Part shown: one piece after another, positions 44,984 to 56,500 of the stretch | Layout: each line of letters starts with the position of its first letter | Position numbering within the stretch: position 1 is the stretch's first letter | Assembly (NCBI GenBank): GCA_033065855.1 | Contig: JAVXUO010002885.1 | Location: forward strand, 62,001 to 126,000 | DNA length: 64,000 bases | Source of the DNA: Escallonia rubra | Taxonomy: Eukaryota; Streptophyta; Magnoliopsida; Escalloniales; Escalloniaceae | Reading direction: 5' to 3' | The notes under the pieces: model-generated | Told to the model about the DNA's origin: nothing | What the model saw: the letters and a program-made list of their open reading frames with translations, nothing else | Databases searched by the model: none | Program-made: the position numbers and the translations under genes

Positions 44984-45523
44984 GTGGTAGCTGTGGTTTG
45001 AGCACACCCCTGAAAAGATCTATAACTCGCTGGTTTCAGCTTGCTGAATCACTCCATGCTAAATTTCTGACGAGATGGGTGCATCGTGGAAACTCCTCCT
45101 CAATCTTGTGCAAAAAGCCCAGCAAGTCGCTCAAATAGTATTGTGCATGATTTAACACAGAAAACGAATTGATTGACAACCTACACCCAGTTGTCAAATT
45201 CATCACTATGGCTCGAGGAGTACGTCCTGGACTCCTGGCATCCTTCATCGCTTCTCGCTTAACAAGCGCTTCCATAAACGTTAAAGATCTTTTAGACAAG
45301 GTGAAGAAGTACCTTCGGGTGCGAGAAGACATAAGTCTTCCCAATGAACCCCAATGAAGAAGTTTACGGAGGACAAAAGCAGCTAGTGAGATTGCGCATA
45401 ACCCAAATCTTCTTCAAATTTGCAAATGGTCAAAGAAGCAAATTCCCAGGCTAAGAGATGTACTTTGTATTCATCGGGCGGCATGTCCCTTTCGTCGGCA
45501 ACTCGCCTTTTACATGTTCCGCA

Positions 45524-45888
45524 TGTTGAGAGATATAAACTCAACATCGGGTATGAATCCATCCCGCACCACATCAGATAAATGATCAATAACACTTCAA
45601 TATTTAAGTCTTGTAGGCCTCTTCTCTCATCGTCAATTGGTTATGAGTTGGATGTTTTCGCATGGTATTAGAACGGGTCAATTCAGGCCCAACAAACAAT
45701 TCAAAATTAGTTCCTCTTCGTCAACTAGTCAATTTTTCCGCATGCTAGGCCCACTCAAATATTAGTCGGGCCATACGTGAAGAAGCATGTTGAGAGATAT
45801 AAACCCCACATCGAGTATCAATCCCACGTCGAATAAATAATCAATAACTGTAGGCATCTCCCCTCATAGCTAGTCGGAAGTTTTCACA
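45524..45888 (+). mobile_element. TRIM with diverged LTRs
   Basis: LTR1 45524-45662 (TGTTGAGAGATATAAAC...TTTTCGCA) is followed at once by TGGTATTAGAACGG, a decayed initiator-Met primer site. LTR2 45788-45888 starts with the same TGTTGAGAGATATAAA and ends TTTTCACA, with one internal deletion of about 35-40 bp. The interior is 125 bp and non-coding. No clear TSD. Confidence 0.75.
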
Positions 45889-46009
45889 CTGCGATCGGAT
45901 GGTTTCCGTATCAAGGTATAAGAAGCGTGATTAAATTGAGATTTGCAAATACAGACCGGAGAAATCTTCCACTGCCGACCATCCTAACAGCGGTGGACAA
46001 TTGTTATGT

Positions 46010-47150
46010 TCAATTAAGGACCCTTTTCTTCTTTCCTCCCCTCCCTTTTTTCTCTCTTTTTCGATTTTTAGTTCAATCTTGAAAATCCAAATATGGGAGA
46101 AAAGTTGCTGCTGAGTACTCTGCATGAAAGCAAGGTCCATTCAGTTTCTTCTTCTAACACCTGTAAGTTTCTTTTTCCAAACTCATTCTGTAATTTACTC
46201 CGAAATTTTGTTGGTTACCTCATAATCTCGTAACATCCGTAACGCCGCTGTGATTCAATTGCTGTATATGCATGCGTTAATGCACCGAAGTCGTGTATTC
46301 TGATGATTTTTGTAACGTTTGTGTGCCTGCATATGCAAATGTGCATATTGAGCGCAAGATCGTGCTTGTTTTGCACATAGCATGTTGTATTTATCTTTGG
46401 AAAAACTTTATTCGCTATGCGGGCAGTAGGAAGATAGCTCCTTCTTCGGGAAAAGGAGTTCACGACCCTTGGGCATTCTACCTCCTCGCAGCATTGCTCC
46501 ATCAGGCTTTCGCCCATTGCGGAAAATTCCCCACGGTCTGGACTGTGTCTTAGTCCCAGTGTGGCTGATCATCCTCTTGGACCAGCTACTGATCATTGCC
46601 TTGATGGTTGTTAAGTATCTTTAGTGGCTTCTATTTTGTAGCTCTAAAAAAGTGCGGCTAAAAATAGTTGTGGACGTGTTAAAAAGCATCGCTAACTATA
46701 GATTTGTAGCTGCCAAAATAATGAGATATGTACTTCATTTTTCGCTTAGTGAAAAAACTGTATCTCAATCGGCAAATAACTTAAATAATGTTGGTATGTA
46801 ATGATCCATTTTCTTCTTTTCCCTCCTTCTTCTTTCTTCTTTTAGATTTGTAATTCAACCTTTCTTCTTCTCAAATATGTAAGTTTCTTTGTCCTTATTT
46901 TCAAACCCGTTTTCAATTTCTACTACATATGTTGTTTGCCTCATTAAGTTGTTAAGCCAGCATCAGTGCCTCCTAATTCTTTCCCTGTATATATGTCTGT
47001 CTATGTACCTAAACAAATTATTCCAATTATATTTTTAACATTTACAAGTATGCGAGCATATTCAAATATGTATTGGTTTCCTAAGTGCAAAATCGTGCTT
47101 TTGTACATAGTCTGTTGCATTTATTTTGCGCAAAAAACTGTTCGTTTGTC
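46010..47150. repeat. Diverged local duplication flanking a plastid rRNA insert
   Basis: About 46010-46420 and 46790-47150 are alike: a CT-rich tract, TAGTTCAA/GTAATTCAACC, CTGTAAGTTTCTTT, then GCATATGCAAATGTGCATAT... against GAGCATATTCAAATATGTAT..., ATCGTGCTT and GTTGCATTTAT segments in the same order. A TGTAAGTTT in each copy could be a splice donor, so they may be alternative 5' leader exons of the gene at 50716. Confidence 0.65.
46436..46603 (-). rRNA. Plastid-derived 16S rRNA gene fragment (nuclear insert, NUPT)
   Basis: On the minus strand it matches a conserved 5' segment of plastid/bacterial 16S rRNA. Blocks GATGATCAGCCACACTGGGA, TTTTCCGCAATGGGCGAAAG, CCTGATGGAGCAATGC and GGGTCGTGAACTCCTTTTCCC are present in the right order. 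About 17 nt that normally follow CCAGAC, including the TACGGGAGGCAGCA motif, are missing, and several substitutions are seen. About 170 bp and nuclear, hence a non-functional relic. Confidence 0.88.
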
Positions 47151-50100
47151 TCCCTAATCTTTTGAAACCCCTCTATTTGGCTATAACTTTAATTATCAGT
47201 TTTGTTATCATATGGAAATTTCTCAGCAACTTGACGCTCTATACCTGGAAAGGTATAGATCAAAGGAATCCTTACTGCTGTATATCCCTTGAAAAGGGAA
47301 GATGAATATTACTGAGGCTAAGCATAAAAAGTCCTTTCGTTGTTTTGATTGCAAAAATTATTTTTCTTGTTTGTTGGGTATGACTGCTTTATCTTCCTAA
47401 TGATCAAAGACGTCTAGTATTGAAAAATAATTTAATACAGAAGAGTGCTATAAAGAATGAAACTAAAGTAGCCTCACCAAGTAAAATCAGAAGATGTAGG
47501 TGCTGAGGACAGGTGGTAGGGAACTCCCTTTTTGATGATTTCAAAATGCTTATACTCAATTCATGTAAGAGCAAGTTGAGGGCTTATGAATCGTGACTTT
47601 TAGTACGTTGTTGATGATGGATAGAAACTGGTAACCTATAAAGTGGGGCAGTTTTGCAGCGATGTCACGAAAACAGATATTAGAAAGGACCCAAAATGTA
47701 TCGATTTTTTTACTTCTGGGAAAGGACCCTTTCTTCTTGTATTGACTGATGGACAAAAACTGGGGACGGATTGGATTAGGTGCTGTTAAGAGGCATACGA
47801 TTACTTTTTAACTTGTTTTGAAGGAGCTCGTATGGAAATCGAATTGGTATGATTAGGAAACTGGTTTCGCAGTAAGAATGGTGGCATCTGGTTTTACCTA
47901 AAAAGTTAGTGATTAACACAGTAATGGTTATAGGGCTTAATAAGAAAGTCGTCAGTACATTCTTATCGAGAAGTTGTTCTTCACATTCATAGTGATTGAT
48001 ACATTTGACATTAGAGTTGCAAAGGTGTGTCTGGAAGAATAGTCAACCGAGTAATCTAGTCTTAAATTTTATCTTAAAGGAAATTGTTAGAGAGATAGGG
48101 TCATGTTATTTTGCCTAGCTGGTACCGTGGATTTCTTTCTGTTTGTGCAAAGGGTGTCCAGATGAAGCGTATAACATAGGTTGCATTCATAATCTGCGAT
48201 TGCTTTGTGCTTTACAAGGGTTTCATCTCTTAAGAGATGGAAAGACTCAGATAATTTATTCTAGACATTTATCTTGGTTATAGTCTGTTATATTTAGGCA
48301 ATTTAAAACACCACTTTCCACCTCTGGACAATTTCTTTCTATTATACTAGAATCAATCATGGATCATTAAAATCTGCGATGAAAAATTGGGTGAAGTTTG
48401 GGCATAAATAATGGCACCCCAACCCCCCCCCAAATCCTAAAACCACCACGGACACGCACGCAACCCGACAAGAGAAAGAGATGTAACGAACATCGTATAA
48501 ATACCCCCAACCACTATCGGAGCCCTCCCCTTGTAAAACAAAAATGAACACCGCTTCAGTTTTTTTGTACTTCTACTGCTTCAGCGTCTTGATTTTATTT
48601 CAACGCACATTAGCTATGACTTCTTTCCATTGATCCGCTATGTGCAAGAGGCCTTTCATATCTTATTTATTTTAAGGTTGGAACTCGATTTTGATTTCAA
48701 TGCAAGAAACTGCAGCTAGGTTTTTTTCACAGTTTCAGCATCTGTAGAAAACTAGAAATCATTTTGTGTGTTATTGTATGATATACGCTTCAATTGATTC
48801 AAGTGTTGATGCCTTGGTTTAATTCATACTTGCATTAGCATATCGCTGTAAATCTGACTCATGCACTGTTCCATGCATTGTCTGCCCTTTACAATCATTT
48901 CAGATTTGGGGGTGGGGGGTAGTCTGGGAATGTCATTCACAATTTTTGTTTGAAGTCATGTTTAGTTTTGAGGTACGTTATTGGAATAGCAAAAAGGTTT
49001 GTGCATTATTCAATTTGTCTATCCACGTCAAACTTTCTATGATTTGGATAGGAATAGTCTTGCATTTTGTTGGAATTGATTTGATCTGGAGTACTTTCTA
49101 CATTAGAGTTTCAAGAAATTGCTTAAAATTTTTTAATGTGCTGTGAATTGCAAGTTCATATGATCTCTTATGGTTTTTGTTGGCTGAGATTCATTTTTGT
49201 GCTGTATTAAATTTGAATGACAATGCAATCATGGGTAGCAAGTATTCTATGAAAATTGGGGAATTCTGCTTTCCTTTGACATTAATTTATCTGTAACTGT
49301 CTTATTGTGATCTCTGATGGTTTTTGTTGGCTGAGGTTCATTTATGTGTCGTGTTGAATTGAATGCCAATCTAATCACAGGTAGCAAGTAATTATGAAAT
49401 TTGCAAATTTTGCTTTCATTTGTCGCCAATGTTATCTGCACTCGTCATTTTGACTTCTCCAATGCTTCTTGTTCCGGGTGGTGACTTTTGAGTTATTTTG
49501 TTAAAGGATTTATGGTATTTGATCCGAATTGGAGAAAGTTCTGATCTATTAGGTGCTATTATCTTACTATTGTTGTCACCTGTTGCTTTATTCTGTTTGT
49601 GCTATAATTTCTTCTTCTTTTTTGTTGATCACCTGTATAAGGTCATCCACAGGGAATTTTGCCGGAGTTTTATCGTGCTTCAGCCCGATTTTTAGCAGGT
49701 AACTCAACTCGCTTTGTGATACAATTCATGTTGATTAGGATTGTCTAAAATTGTGATTTTAGTGATACTAAAGAATGGAACTGGGGTTTGTACCTTCTTA
49801 AGAAAAGTAATACATTACATGCTGCTTGCCAATTAATTGTATGCATCTCCATTGTTTCAATTTGTACTTATGTTAGGTTCAGTGTGCATAATTTCGTTGC
49901 CACTTTGTTTGGTAGAGATGGGAATACAGTTGATTTTGGAAGTGCACCAATTGAGGTCAGTCTAGGATTAGAGGTTTGGGTATGTTATCGATGTTATTAT
50001 CACATATATCTTACTTTGAGATCTAGTTATTTGATGTGGTTGTGATTCTAAAATTGGATGGACGCTCTTGAGAGTTTCTGGAGCTACCATCTGATTAGGT

Positions 50101-50715
50101 TTAGTGATCCGAGTTGAGAAGTAAATCATTCTAAGTATATTTGTTGTATGGTGTGTTAGATTGATTTTCCATTTTTCGTGCCTTTTTTAGTTGAATTTGA
50201 ACAATAACAAAATCTTTTTTCACTTTTCCCTGTTCTGATTGTTGTTAATTGAGTTCTACTTTGCCATTCTTTTCAATATTGTTCTAATAAAGGGGTGGTT
50301 AATATTTTTTGGTTGTGTCTTGTAACTTCTTGCTTTTTGTAGGTCCCTTTATTTGAACATTTGATGCTCTAAAACATTTGCCCAAAACCAGTTGCGTCGT
50401 CTATGAATCTTTTTCTTCTTTGCTTCCCTTTAAAACATCTTTCGTCTCTGTTTATGTCATCTTTTTCTTGGTCTCTATTAGTGGGGCAATATTCATCAGT
50501 AACTCTTAGGCTGCTGCTCGAGATATAGAACTTGACCAGCTCCTAGAATCTTCAGTCTAAGAAGAATTTGTGGACATATCCAAGTTTGTTTAGAATGACT
50601 GATCAGTTTAGCACTTTGTCAGTCTCAGTTCATTTGTAGTTTACAGCAACAGCTACTGTTATCTGCGTCTTTACTCCTCCTCATGTTTCCCTGAAGCAGC
50701 TAAGCTAGTAAAGGA
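47151..50715 (+). other. Upstream / probable 5' UTR intron region of the F-box gene
   Basis: 3.5 kb, T-rich like plant introns, with no coding exon recognised. An acceptor-like GAAGCAG ends 18 bp before the ATG at 50716, so the leader may be spliced. Confidence 0.4.
49130..49445. repeat. ~150-bp tandem duplication
   Basis: 49145-49290 and 49305-49445 share GATCTCTKATGGTTTTTGTT, GGCTGAGRTTCATTT, ATGCCAAT/ATGACAAT, GGTAGCAAGTA and TTTGCTTTCATTTG-type words in the same order. Confidence 0.8.
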
Positions 50716-52143
50716 ATGGCAAATTGGGCTGAACTACCAAAAGAGCTGCTGGAGTTGATTATATCAAGAATAAACACTTTGTCCAATCAAATCCGTTTTA
50801 GTGGTGTTTGTTCATCATGGCGATCAGTAGGAGTTGAAAAGCGCCGTCGAGTTCCCCGCCAATTTCCAGGTCTTATGATTCCTAGCACAATAGTAAATGG
50901 TGAAACGCGCCGGTTCTTGCGTCTTCCAGAATGCAGAGTTAATGAACAGAGAGATTTACCAGTTCCTCATAAGCTTATCTGCATCGGATCAACGGAAGGT
51001 TGGATTATAGTGACCCATGAGTCCATAGATATGAGTCTTCTGAATCCATTTTCTGGAGCACAAATCAGTCTTCCTCCAGTGACAACCCTCCCGTCATCAC
51101 CTCCTGGGGACGAACTTACATTTGTGACATTTGAAAAGGCTGTCTTGTCCTCAAATCCTTCTTTGAATCAGGATGTTGTGGTTTTGGTTATATATAGGGC
51201 TGACCGTCATCGGTTGGCCTTCTGCAGACTTGGAGATGACTCTTGGAGACCCATTGAAGCACCTAAAAACCACACATTTTGGGATGCTATTTGGCACGAG
51301 GGAAAATTTTATGCTGTTTATAACCCTGGAGCCCTTGTTACTTGCGACATAGATAACCAGCCAAAGGTGTTAGAATATGCGCCAGCACCAGAAAGTGAGA
51401 GGTTCTATGAGAGAAGGTATTTGGTGGAATGTGGAGGTGCATTGTTGTTGGTGAGGAGGGAACGGAGGTCTCCATCTGAGAGGTACTATGATGACAGTAC
51501 TACTGACGAGGAGGAATATCGTGAAGTTGATCTGGAAAATGATGAGCATAGCAGTGATGCAGAAGAAGTGGACCAGGCCAATTATCTTGGCTATATCAAC
51601 AATGACCACAACCACGATGGTACCAGTTATGACAGAACTACTGACAGGGAGGAACATCATGAAGATGATGCTGAAGTTGATGAAGACGAGGAAGATTATA
51701 GCAGCGATGCAGAAGGAGAGGATCAGGGTAATAATCTTGGCTACGTCAACAATCATAGTAGGATCTGGGATGATGATGAAAGTGACGACTATGATATTGA
51801 GAATCACGGTATGCTCTGGGATAAGTACAATACCTTTAGATTCAAAGTCTATAAATTTCTTTCAAGCAAAAGAAAATGGGTGAGGGTGGCAAGCATCGGC
51901 AACTATGCACTGTTCTTAGGTATGAACAGTTCTTTTTCTCTCTCAGCCGCGGATTTTCCTGCCTGCAGAGGAGATTGCATATATTTCACAGACGATGATG
52001 CAGGACCTGTAGATGATCTCCGTGGAGGCCATGATATGGGCATCTTCAGTTTGAAAAACAAGACCTTTGAACCTTTCTTCCCAATCAAGCCCAACCAGTT
52101 ACTGAAGCCGCCTCCAATCTTTATTGCTCCCATCCCGTGGTAG
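50716..52143 (+). CDS. F-box protein with DUF295 (KIB-type) domain
   Basis: Single-exon frame of 475 residues, ATG in AAAGGAATGGC context, stop TAG. An N-terminal F-box (about residues 4-40: LPKELLELIISRI...VCSSWRSV) would bind a SKP1-like protein in an SCF ubiquitin ligase. The middle and C-terminus carry DUF295 blocks (CIGSTEGWIIV, LLNPFSGAQISLPPV, FWDAIWHEGKFYAVY, and the final GDCIYFTDDD...GIFSLKNKTFEPFFP), the substrate-binding propeller of this plant family. About residues 255-370 form a very acidic insert rich in Asp, Glu, Ser and Tyr that contains an internal repeat, which is unusual for the family. Substrate unknown. The frame is intact and appears functional. Confidence 0.93.
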   Translation: MANWAELPKELLELIISRINTLSNQIRFSGVCSSWRSVGVEKRRRVPRQFPGLMIPSTIVNGETRRFLRLPECRVNEQRDLPVPHKLICIGSTEGWIIVTHESIDMSLLNPFSGAQISLPPVTTLPSSPPGDELTFVTFEKAVLSSNPSLNQDVVVLVIYRADRHRLAFCRLGDDSWRPIEAPKNHTFWDAIWHEGKFYAVYNPGALVTCDIDNQPKVLEYAPAPESERFYERRYLVECGGALLLVRRERRSPSERYYDDSTTDEEEYREVDLENDEHSSDAEEVDQANYLGYINNDHNHDGTSYDRTTDREEHHEDDAEVDEDEEDYSSDAEGEDQGNNLGYVNNHSRIWDDDESDDYDIENHGMLWDKYNTFRFKVYKFLSSKRKWVRVASIGNYALFLGMNSSFSLSAADFPACRGDCIYFTDDDAGPVDDLRGGHDMGIFSLKNKTFEPFFPIKPNQLLKPPPIFIAPIPW

Positions 52144-53143
52144 TAAATTGAAAGAACCAAAAGATATATAAATCGTCTGGTTTGGTTTTCTGTATCAGGT
52201 CTGAGGTCCGTTATAAACGCCTCTTGGCTGGCTGATATGTTTTCAAAACTTTTCTAGACAGTTTGGTGTGGATTGAATCTACTAGGAATTTTAATCTCCA
52301 CATGTAGAATTCGGCATAACATCAAGACGGGCTTTGACCTGATGATTACCTTTCTTTATAAATTGTGTTGAACATTATCGATTCTTATATGCATCATGCT
52401 TTAATTTTGAAATGATAAATATTGAGTGGTCTTGAACTTAATGAGCGAGTTGAATATTTTAAGGGGATTTTAACTACCGCTGATGTTTTATTAAATCGAG
52501 CTCTCGAGTAAATTCAATTGCAATCATTGCTTAATGAGCTTTATAATTGGTCAGCCCAAACCAAGCAAGGATGCACCAAACTTCAGTACTCGGTTCAAAA
52601 AGGTAAGGTAGCGTTCGAGGATGAGATAAGAACACCGCCACCAAATAGACTGTCGTGCATATTAGAATTCACACCTAGCTATCAGGGTCTCCCTCCTCGA
52701 AACCGACTAGAATCTAGGCTCTCCCTCTTTGGCATGGCAGACATACTCCAAAGATGATTCACCGATCAGAGGATTATTACCAGCCATGGACCTAGATTAC
52801 CTTCTTCGGGAGATGTCAATTGAACCTCGAGCAACTTATTTGCGTATATGACCTTTATAATACTCATTAACCGTGTACAGTTGACAAGCTGCAAAACTAT
52901 GAGGTCATATAATTATCTCTTGAACCAACGTTAAACATGTAACTTGAATTGTTTAGCAAACCTGCATACGAATGGTAGGGATTGTTGGGCCATTGTGATT
53001 GATAGACTGCTAGAAGGATGTTACCAATGGTCAGCACATCCAAGCTGCTTCATCTTTATCAGTTTGGCATAACCACAAAATTGTAGCTGCTTCTGCAATT
53101 AACATGCATTGAACCTCATTCTAGAATCCTTCTTATGCCGGTG
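52144..53143. other. 3' flank of the F-box gene and intergenic sequence
   Basis: Probable 3' UTR to about 52400, then spacer. A short open frame at 52518-52757 shows no recognised domain. Confidence 0.5.
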
Positions 53144-53392
53144 CTAGTAGGCTAAGGTTTGCGGTGGCTCAAAGTTTGATAGCTCGGATGTGTTTGGCAC
53201 CCAAAAAACTCGCCTTTGTCTGACGTTACGAAATTCATTTTGTTCTCTCATCTTCGTCCTCCTTTTAGCAACATCAAAGGCCACTACTTCGGGGCTTATA
53301 CTCACACCACATGATACCGGCCCCAAAGAAGAAGAATACTCCGTAACAAACAAAGCCATTTGATAAAGCAAAGCATTATCAGTACAAACCAT
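53144..53392 (-). CDS. Possible small protein, 82 residues, unrecognised
   Basis: ATG at 53392, stop at 53144-53146. The sequence is of ordinary composition, with a Lys/Arg-rich stretch (VAKRRTKMREQNEFR) in the middle; no signal peptide or membrane segment. It lies 158 bp beyond the stop of the haem-binding protein gene on the same strand, so it may simply fall in that gene's 3' UTR. I do not recognise a family. Confidence 0.25.
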   Translation of the reverse strand: MVCTDNALLYQMALFVTEYSSSLGPVSCGVSISPEVVAFDVAKRRTKMREQNEFRNVRQRRVFWVPNTSELSNFEPPQTLAY

Positions 53393-53550
53393 TCAATAAT
53401 TATTAAGTAAACCACTTAATTATTTCTTTAGCTTTACTTAATTAATGAATCAAATCTATGTAACTAGTGCATATGCTACACCCTCAACCCAAACAAGCAA
53501 ACAGAAAGAAGAAGAATTGAGTGGGAACTGAAATCAGGGTATATATTTTG

Positions 53551-56500
53551 TTAAAGACGGTCGATGGGTGTAAAGGGGACAGATTTGCCTTCACGAACCC
53601 AGTAACCAACAAAGGCAGACATGCAGATGGAGACGATAGATAAGAGAAGAGCAAACGCGCTGGCAGCATCCCAAGAGCTTCCTGAAGCAGCTTTAGCTAA
53701 TGCAGAAGTGCCTGGGGAAATATCTACAGGTACCCAGTCACAGCCAACAGAATAATGCCCAGATCCATGCCAAGGGCTCCCGTCAACTGGATACCAAAAT
53801 GCAGCTGAGAACTTGCTGGACTGACCAATGGCGAATTGTACATCCTACATTGAACAGGAAACTTTCTTTTCAAGTACACAGCATTCCTAAAGCAAGAAGT
53901 TTGGTAATGCATATGGCCTAATCTCATTTTCCACAAGGGAATGTGGTTTTACCATGATACAGCAAATGAGCAAAATGGCAATTTTATCAGGCTTTGAATG
54001 CATGAGAATGGAATTATCAGCTATTCCCATAGCATGCTTGAATAGCCAAAGCTTTAGTAAGGCGGTGTCATTTCCTTTTAAAATGAATAAAAACTTTTGC
54101 AGGTTGACCTTGTATTTTCGAGTGTCATGGCAACCGTAATGTTGATGACAAATTTCCAACATGCTCTAGTTTCATATCCAAACTTTCAAGGGAGGAACAT
54201 GTTCGCTTAACAATTGTGTAACATATATTCAGCAATAGTTCGTAATCCCAATGCTGCATTATACATGAGTAAGAAACCTAACAGTAGAAATTGTCGAACC
54301 TGCTGAAGACGGTCCATAGTCCTCAAAGGCCTTGAAAATTCAAAGTAGTATGTGCCCTTTTGACCTGTTGATCCATAAGGACTGTCTTCCTCTATGAAAC
54401 CTGTCAGTCAAGGTTATCAACAAAAGAACTGAAGAAAAACCAACAACAACAAAATTATCACGCAGATGTAGGGAGGGAGGGAGGTATGGATTTGGGTCTA
54501 GTCTATGTCATCAAGTCTGTTTGCAAGGGCAATTTCCAACTTAAGTGAATTCACGGTTTTTACATTTTAAAGAACAGCAATGCACAAGGAAGAAGGTGAA
54601 AAGGGAGTACAGCTACTAAATATGCTTTGTCAAAACTGGACATGTGAAAACGTGCAAAAAAGTGCTCTTTTTCATACACCCAAGATTTACTTTCTAGCTA
54701 TCCGAGCTCTGCTAAAGGAGTATGATGCTTGCTCTGTTGCATCAAACAAGTGGGGAATGGTTACCTGAATGTGTTGTGAAACTGCTGTGCCACCAAGCAC
54801 CCTTCCAGTTGTTCTGCGCACTAGAATCATTTCCTGCAAAGTAAAAGGTGAAAACTGTTGGCTAGACATGCTCTTTGCAGATTACATCAAAACAAATTAC
54901 AACAAAAGGAAGAGATAAGCAATGACATGCCACTAGTAAGTATTACGACAACTTAAGTTGCAAATACAGGACTTAAAGAAAAGTCTGCACCAATAGGGAG
55001 GCACGTGCATCCCTATGGGATTTGGTAAAATTGTTCTACAGATCACATAACTCCTCAAGGGCCATGCAGTGTACACCATGAAAAAAGATAAGACTAAACG
55101 CAACAATATTAGGTTAGCTGCAGTCTCACTGGCGCACTTAAGAAGTAGTTTTCCCTTTAATGTTTTGCAACTAGTTGAAGATCTCACTATATTTCGGAAT
55201 ATCAGGATTTCAATTTTTAATTTTCCACTTCATCAAAGAGGACAGCCAAGTTTGAAAGCATTCCTTAAAATCAAAGCAATCAGCTCCGCTACTGTAACTG
55301 AAATTTCAACTCAAGTATGAACTAACTCTTAGTTCTAAATACGTTTTGGACTTGAAGGGACCAAATCCAAAATGTTTCATATATGTCCAAAATCTTCAAA
55401 GTTAATGTATCAATTGGTTTTCATGTCATAAAATGAAGCCAAACTTGTTTAAACTCCTTTTAGCTGCATGAAAACAAAAAGCAAATAAAAACATTATCAG
55501 CGAAAATACTTATGACCCACGTCATATTTATGAGTGAAACCCGTTAAAGTCCACTTGCATCAACATTGCATGTGTTTGAGCATAAACCGCAGTAAATTAT
55601 TGTGGTGTACTACATGATTGCACTGACATAATATTGATTACAGATGTTATTAGGGGTTGATTAATGCCAGAATTACATCGAGCATCAAAAAGCATAAAAT
55701 TTTCACATGTATTGATCTAAAAATACCTGAGGGACTAATACCATCAAGGTTTCGACAATGCGGATTCCAAGCATACAAATCTACCAAATGACCAAACCTG
55801 TTCATGACAAACCAAAGTTTTTGTTAGACAACATAAGGCTGTCCAAGATGGAGTTTGTAAGCATAAGCCCTAGATTAACTTTACCTGTCGCCTCCGTTCC
55901 CATCTCTGTTGTCTACTGGATTTCCACCATACAGCCGACCTGGAATTGCAGTTCCAACGGAAAAGTGCATAATGTCAACTTCATAGCCATGACAACTCTT
56001 GCTGGTGCATGAGTCTGTCGATTCTTTGCAGCCACCCATCTTGTGCAACAAATGATTTTATCAGTTCTCTTGCCAAGAAAGAGGTAAGGGAAGGAACAAA
56101 GCAAAAAAGACAAAGAGATTCAACAGACTAAACAAACCAGCTTACTTACATTGTGGTAGGAGGCACTATCACCAACTTGAAACATCAGGGCAACAGATGG
56201 GCATTTGTTACTATTTCTGCACGACTCAAACCCAAACCAATTTCTACTATTAAAAACTTGAACTTTTAAACTAGCAAGCAACTGTAACCAACTATCACAA
56301 TAGACTCAAATGAAGATATCACCCAGTGCAGAATCTGTTGGCCCATTACCATGATTCATGCAACGCATAGCCAAAGTTTTCTTAGTAAAAAATACTTGCA
56401 CCCTTGCACTGGTGCAGTTTGCACGAGGGAAAGAGGTTGCACAGGACCCTGTGGTTTGGCTGACCAAACTTGCCTTCAAGAAGTAGTTTGCAACCACTCG

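Larger units (their letters stand above)
35120..45360 (+). pseudogene. Ty3/Gypsy (Tat/Retand-like) gag, split into three pieces by insertions
   Basis: Piece 1, 35120-35719: N-terminal part, weakly recognisable and frameshifted. Piece 2, 43308-43550: includes HVITGRPFIGDIELFPTPPN, the start of a Retrotrans_gag domain, with stops. Piece 3, 44992-45360: RWFQLAESLHAKFLTRW, then NLHPVVKFITMARGVRPG and LLDKVKKYLRVREDIS, the end of the same domain. Piece 1 and piece 2 are separated by a solo LTR (35720-43307); pieces 2 and 3 by 43551-44991. Reading across the second gap, AK and LWFEHTP-like residues meet. Stops and frameshifts make it dead. Confidence 0.75.

Noticed and set aside
46408-46596. A 62-codon minus-strand protein
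   Set aside because: It is the plastid 16S rRNA relic read as protein.
51370-52160. Open frames antisense to and out of frame with the F-box gene (for example 51370-51807 minus, 51488-51883 plus)
   Set aside because: Shadows of the acidic, repetitive coding region; the F-box frame has clear domains.
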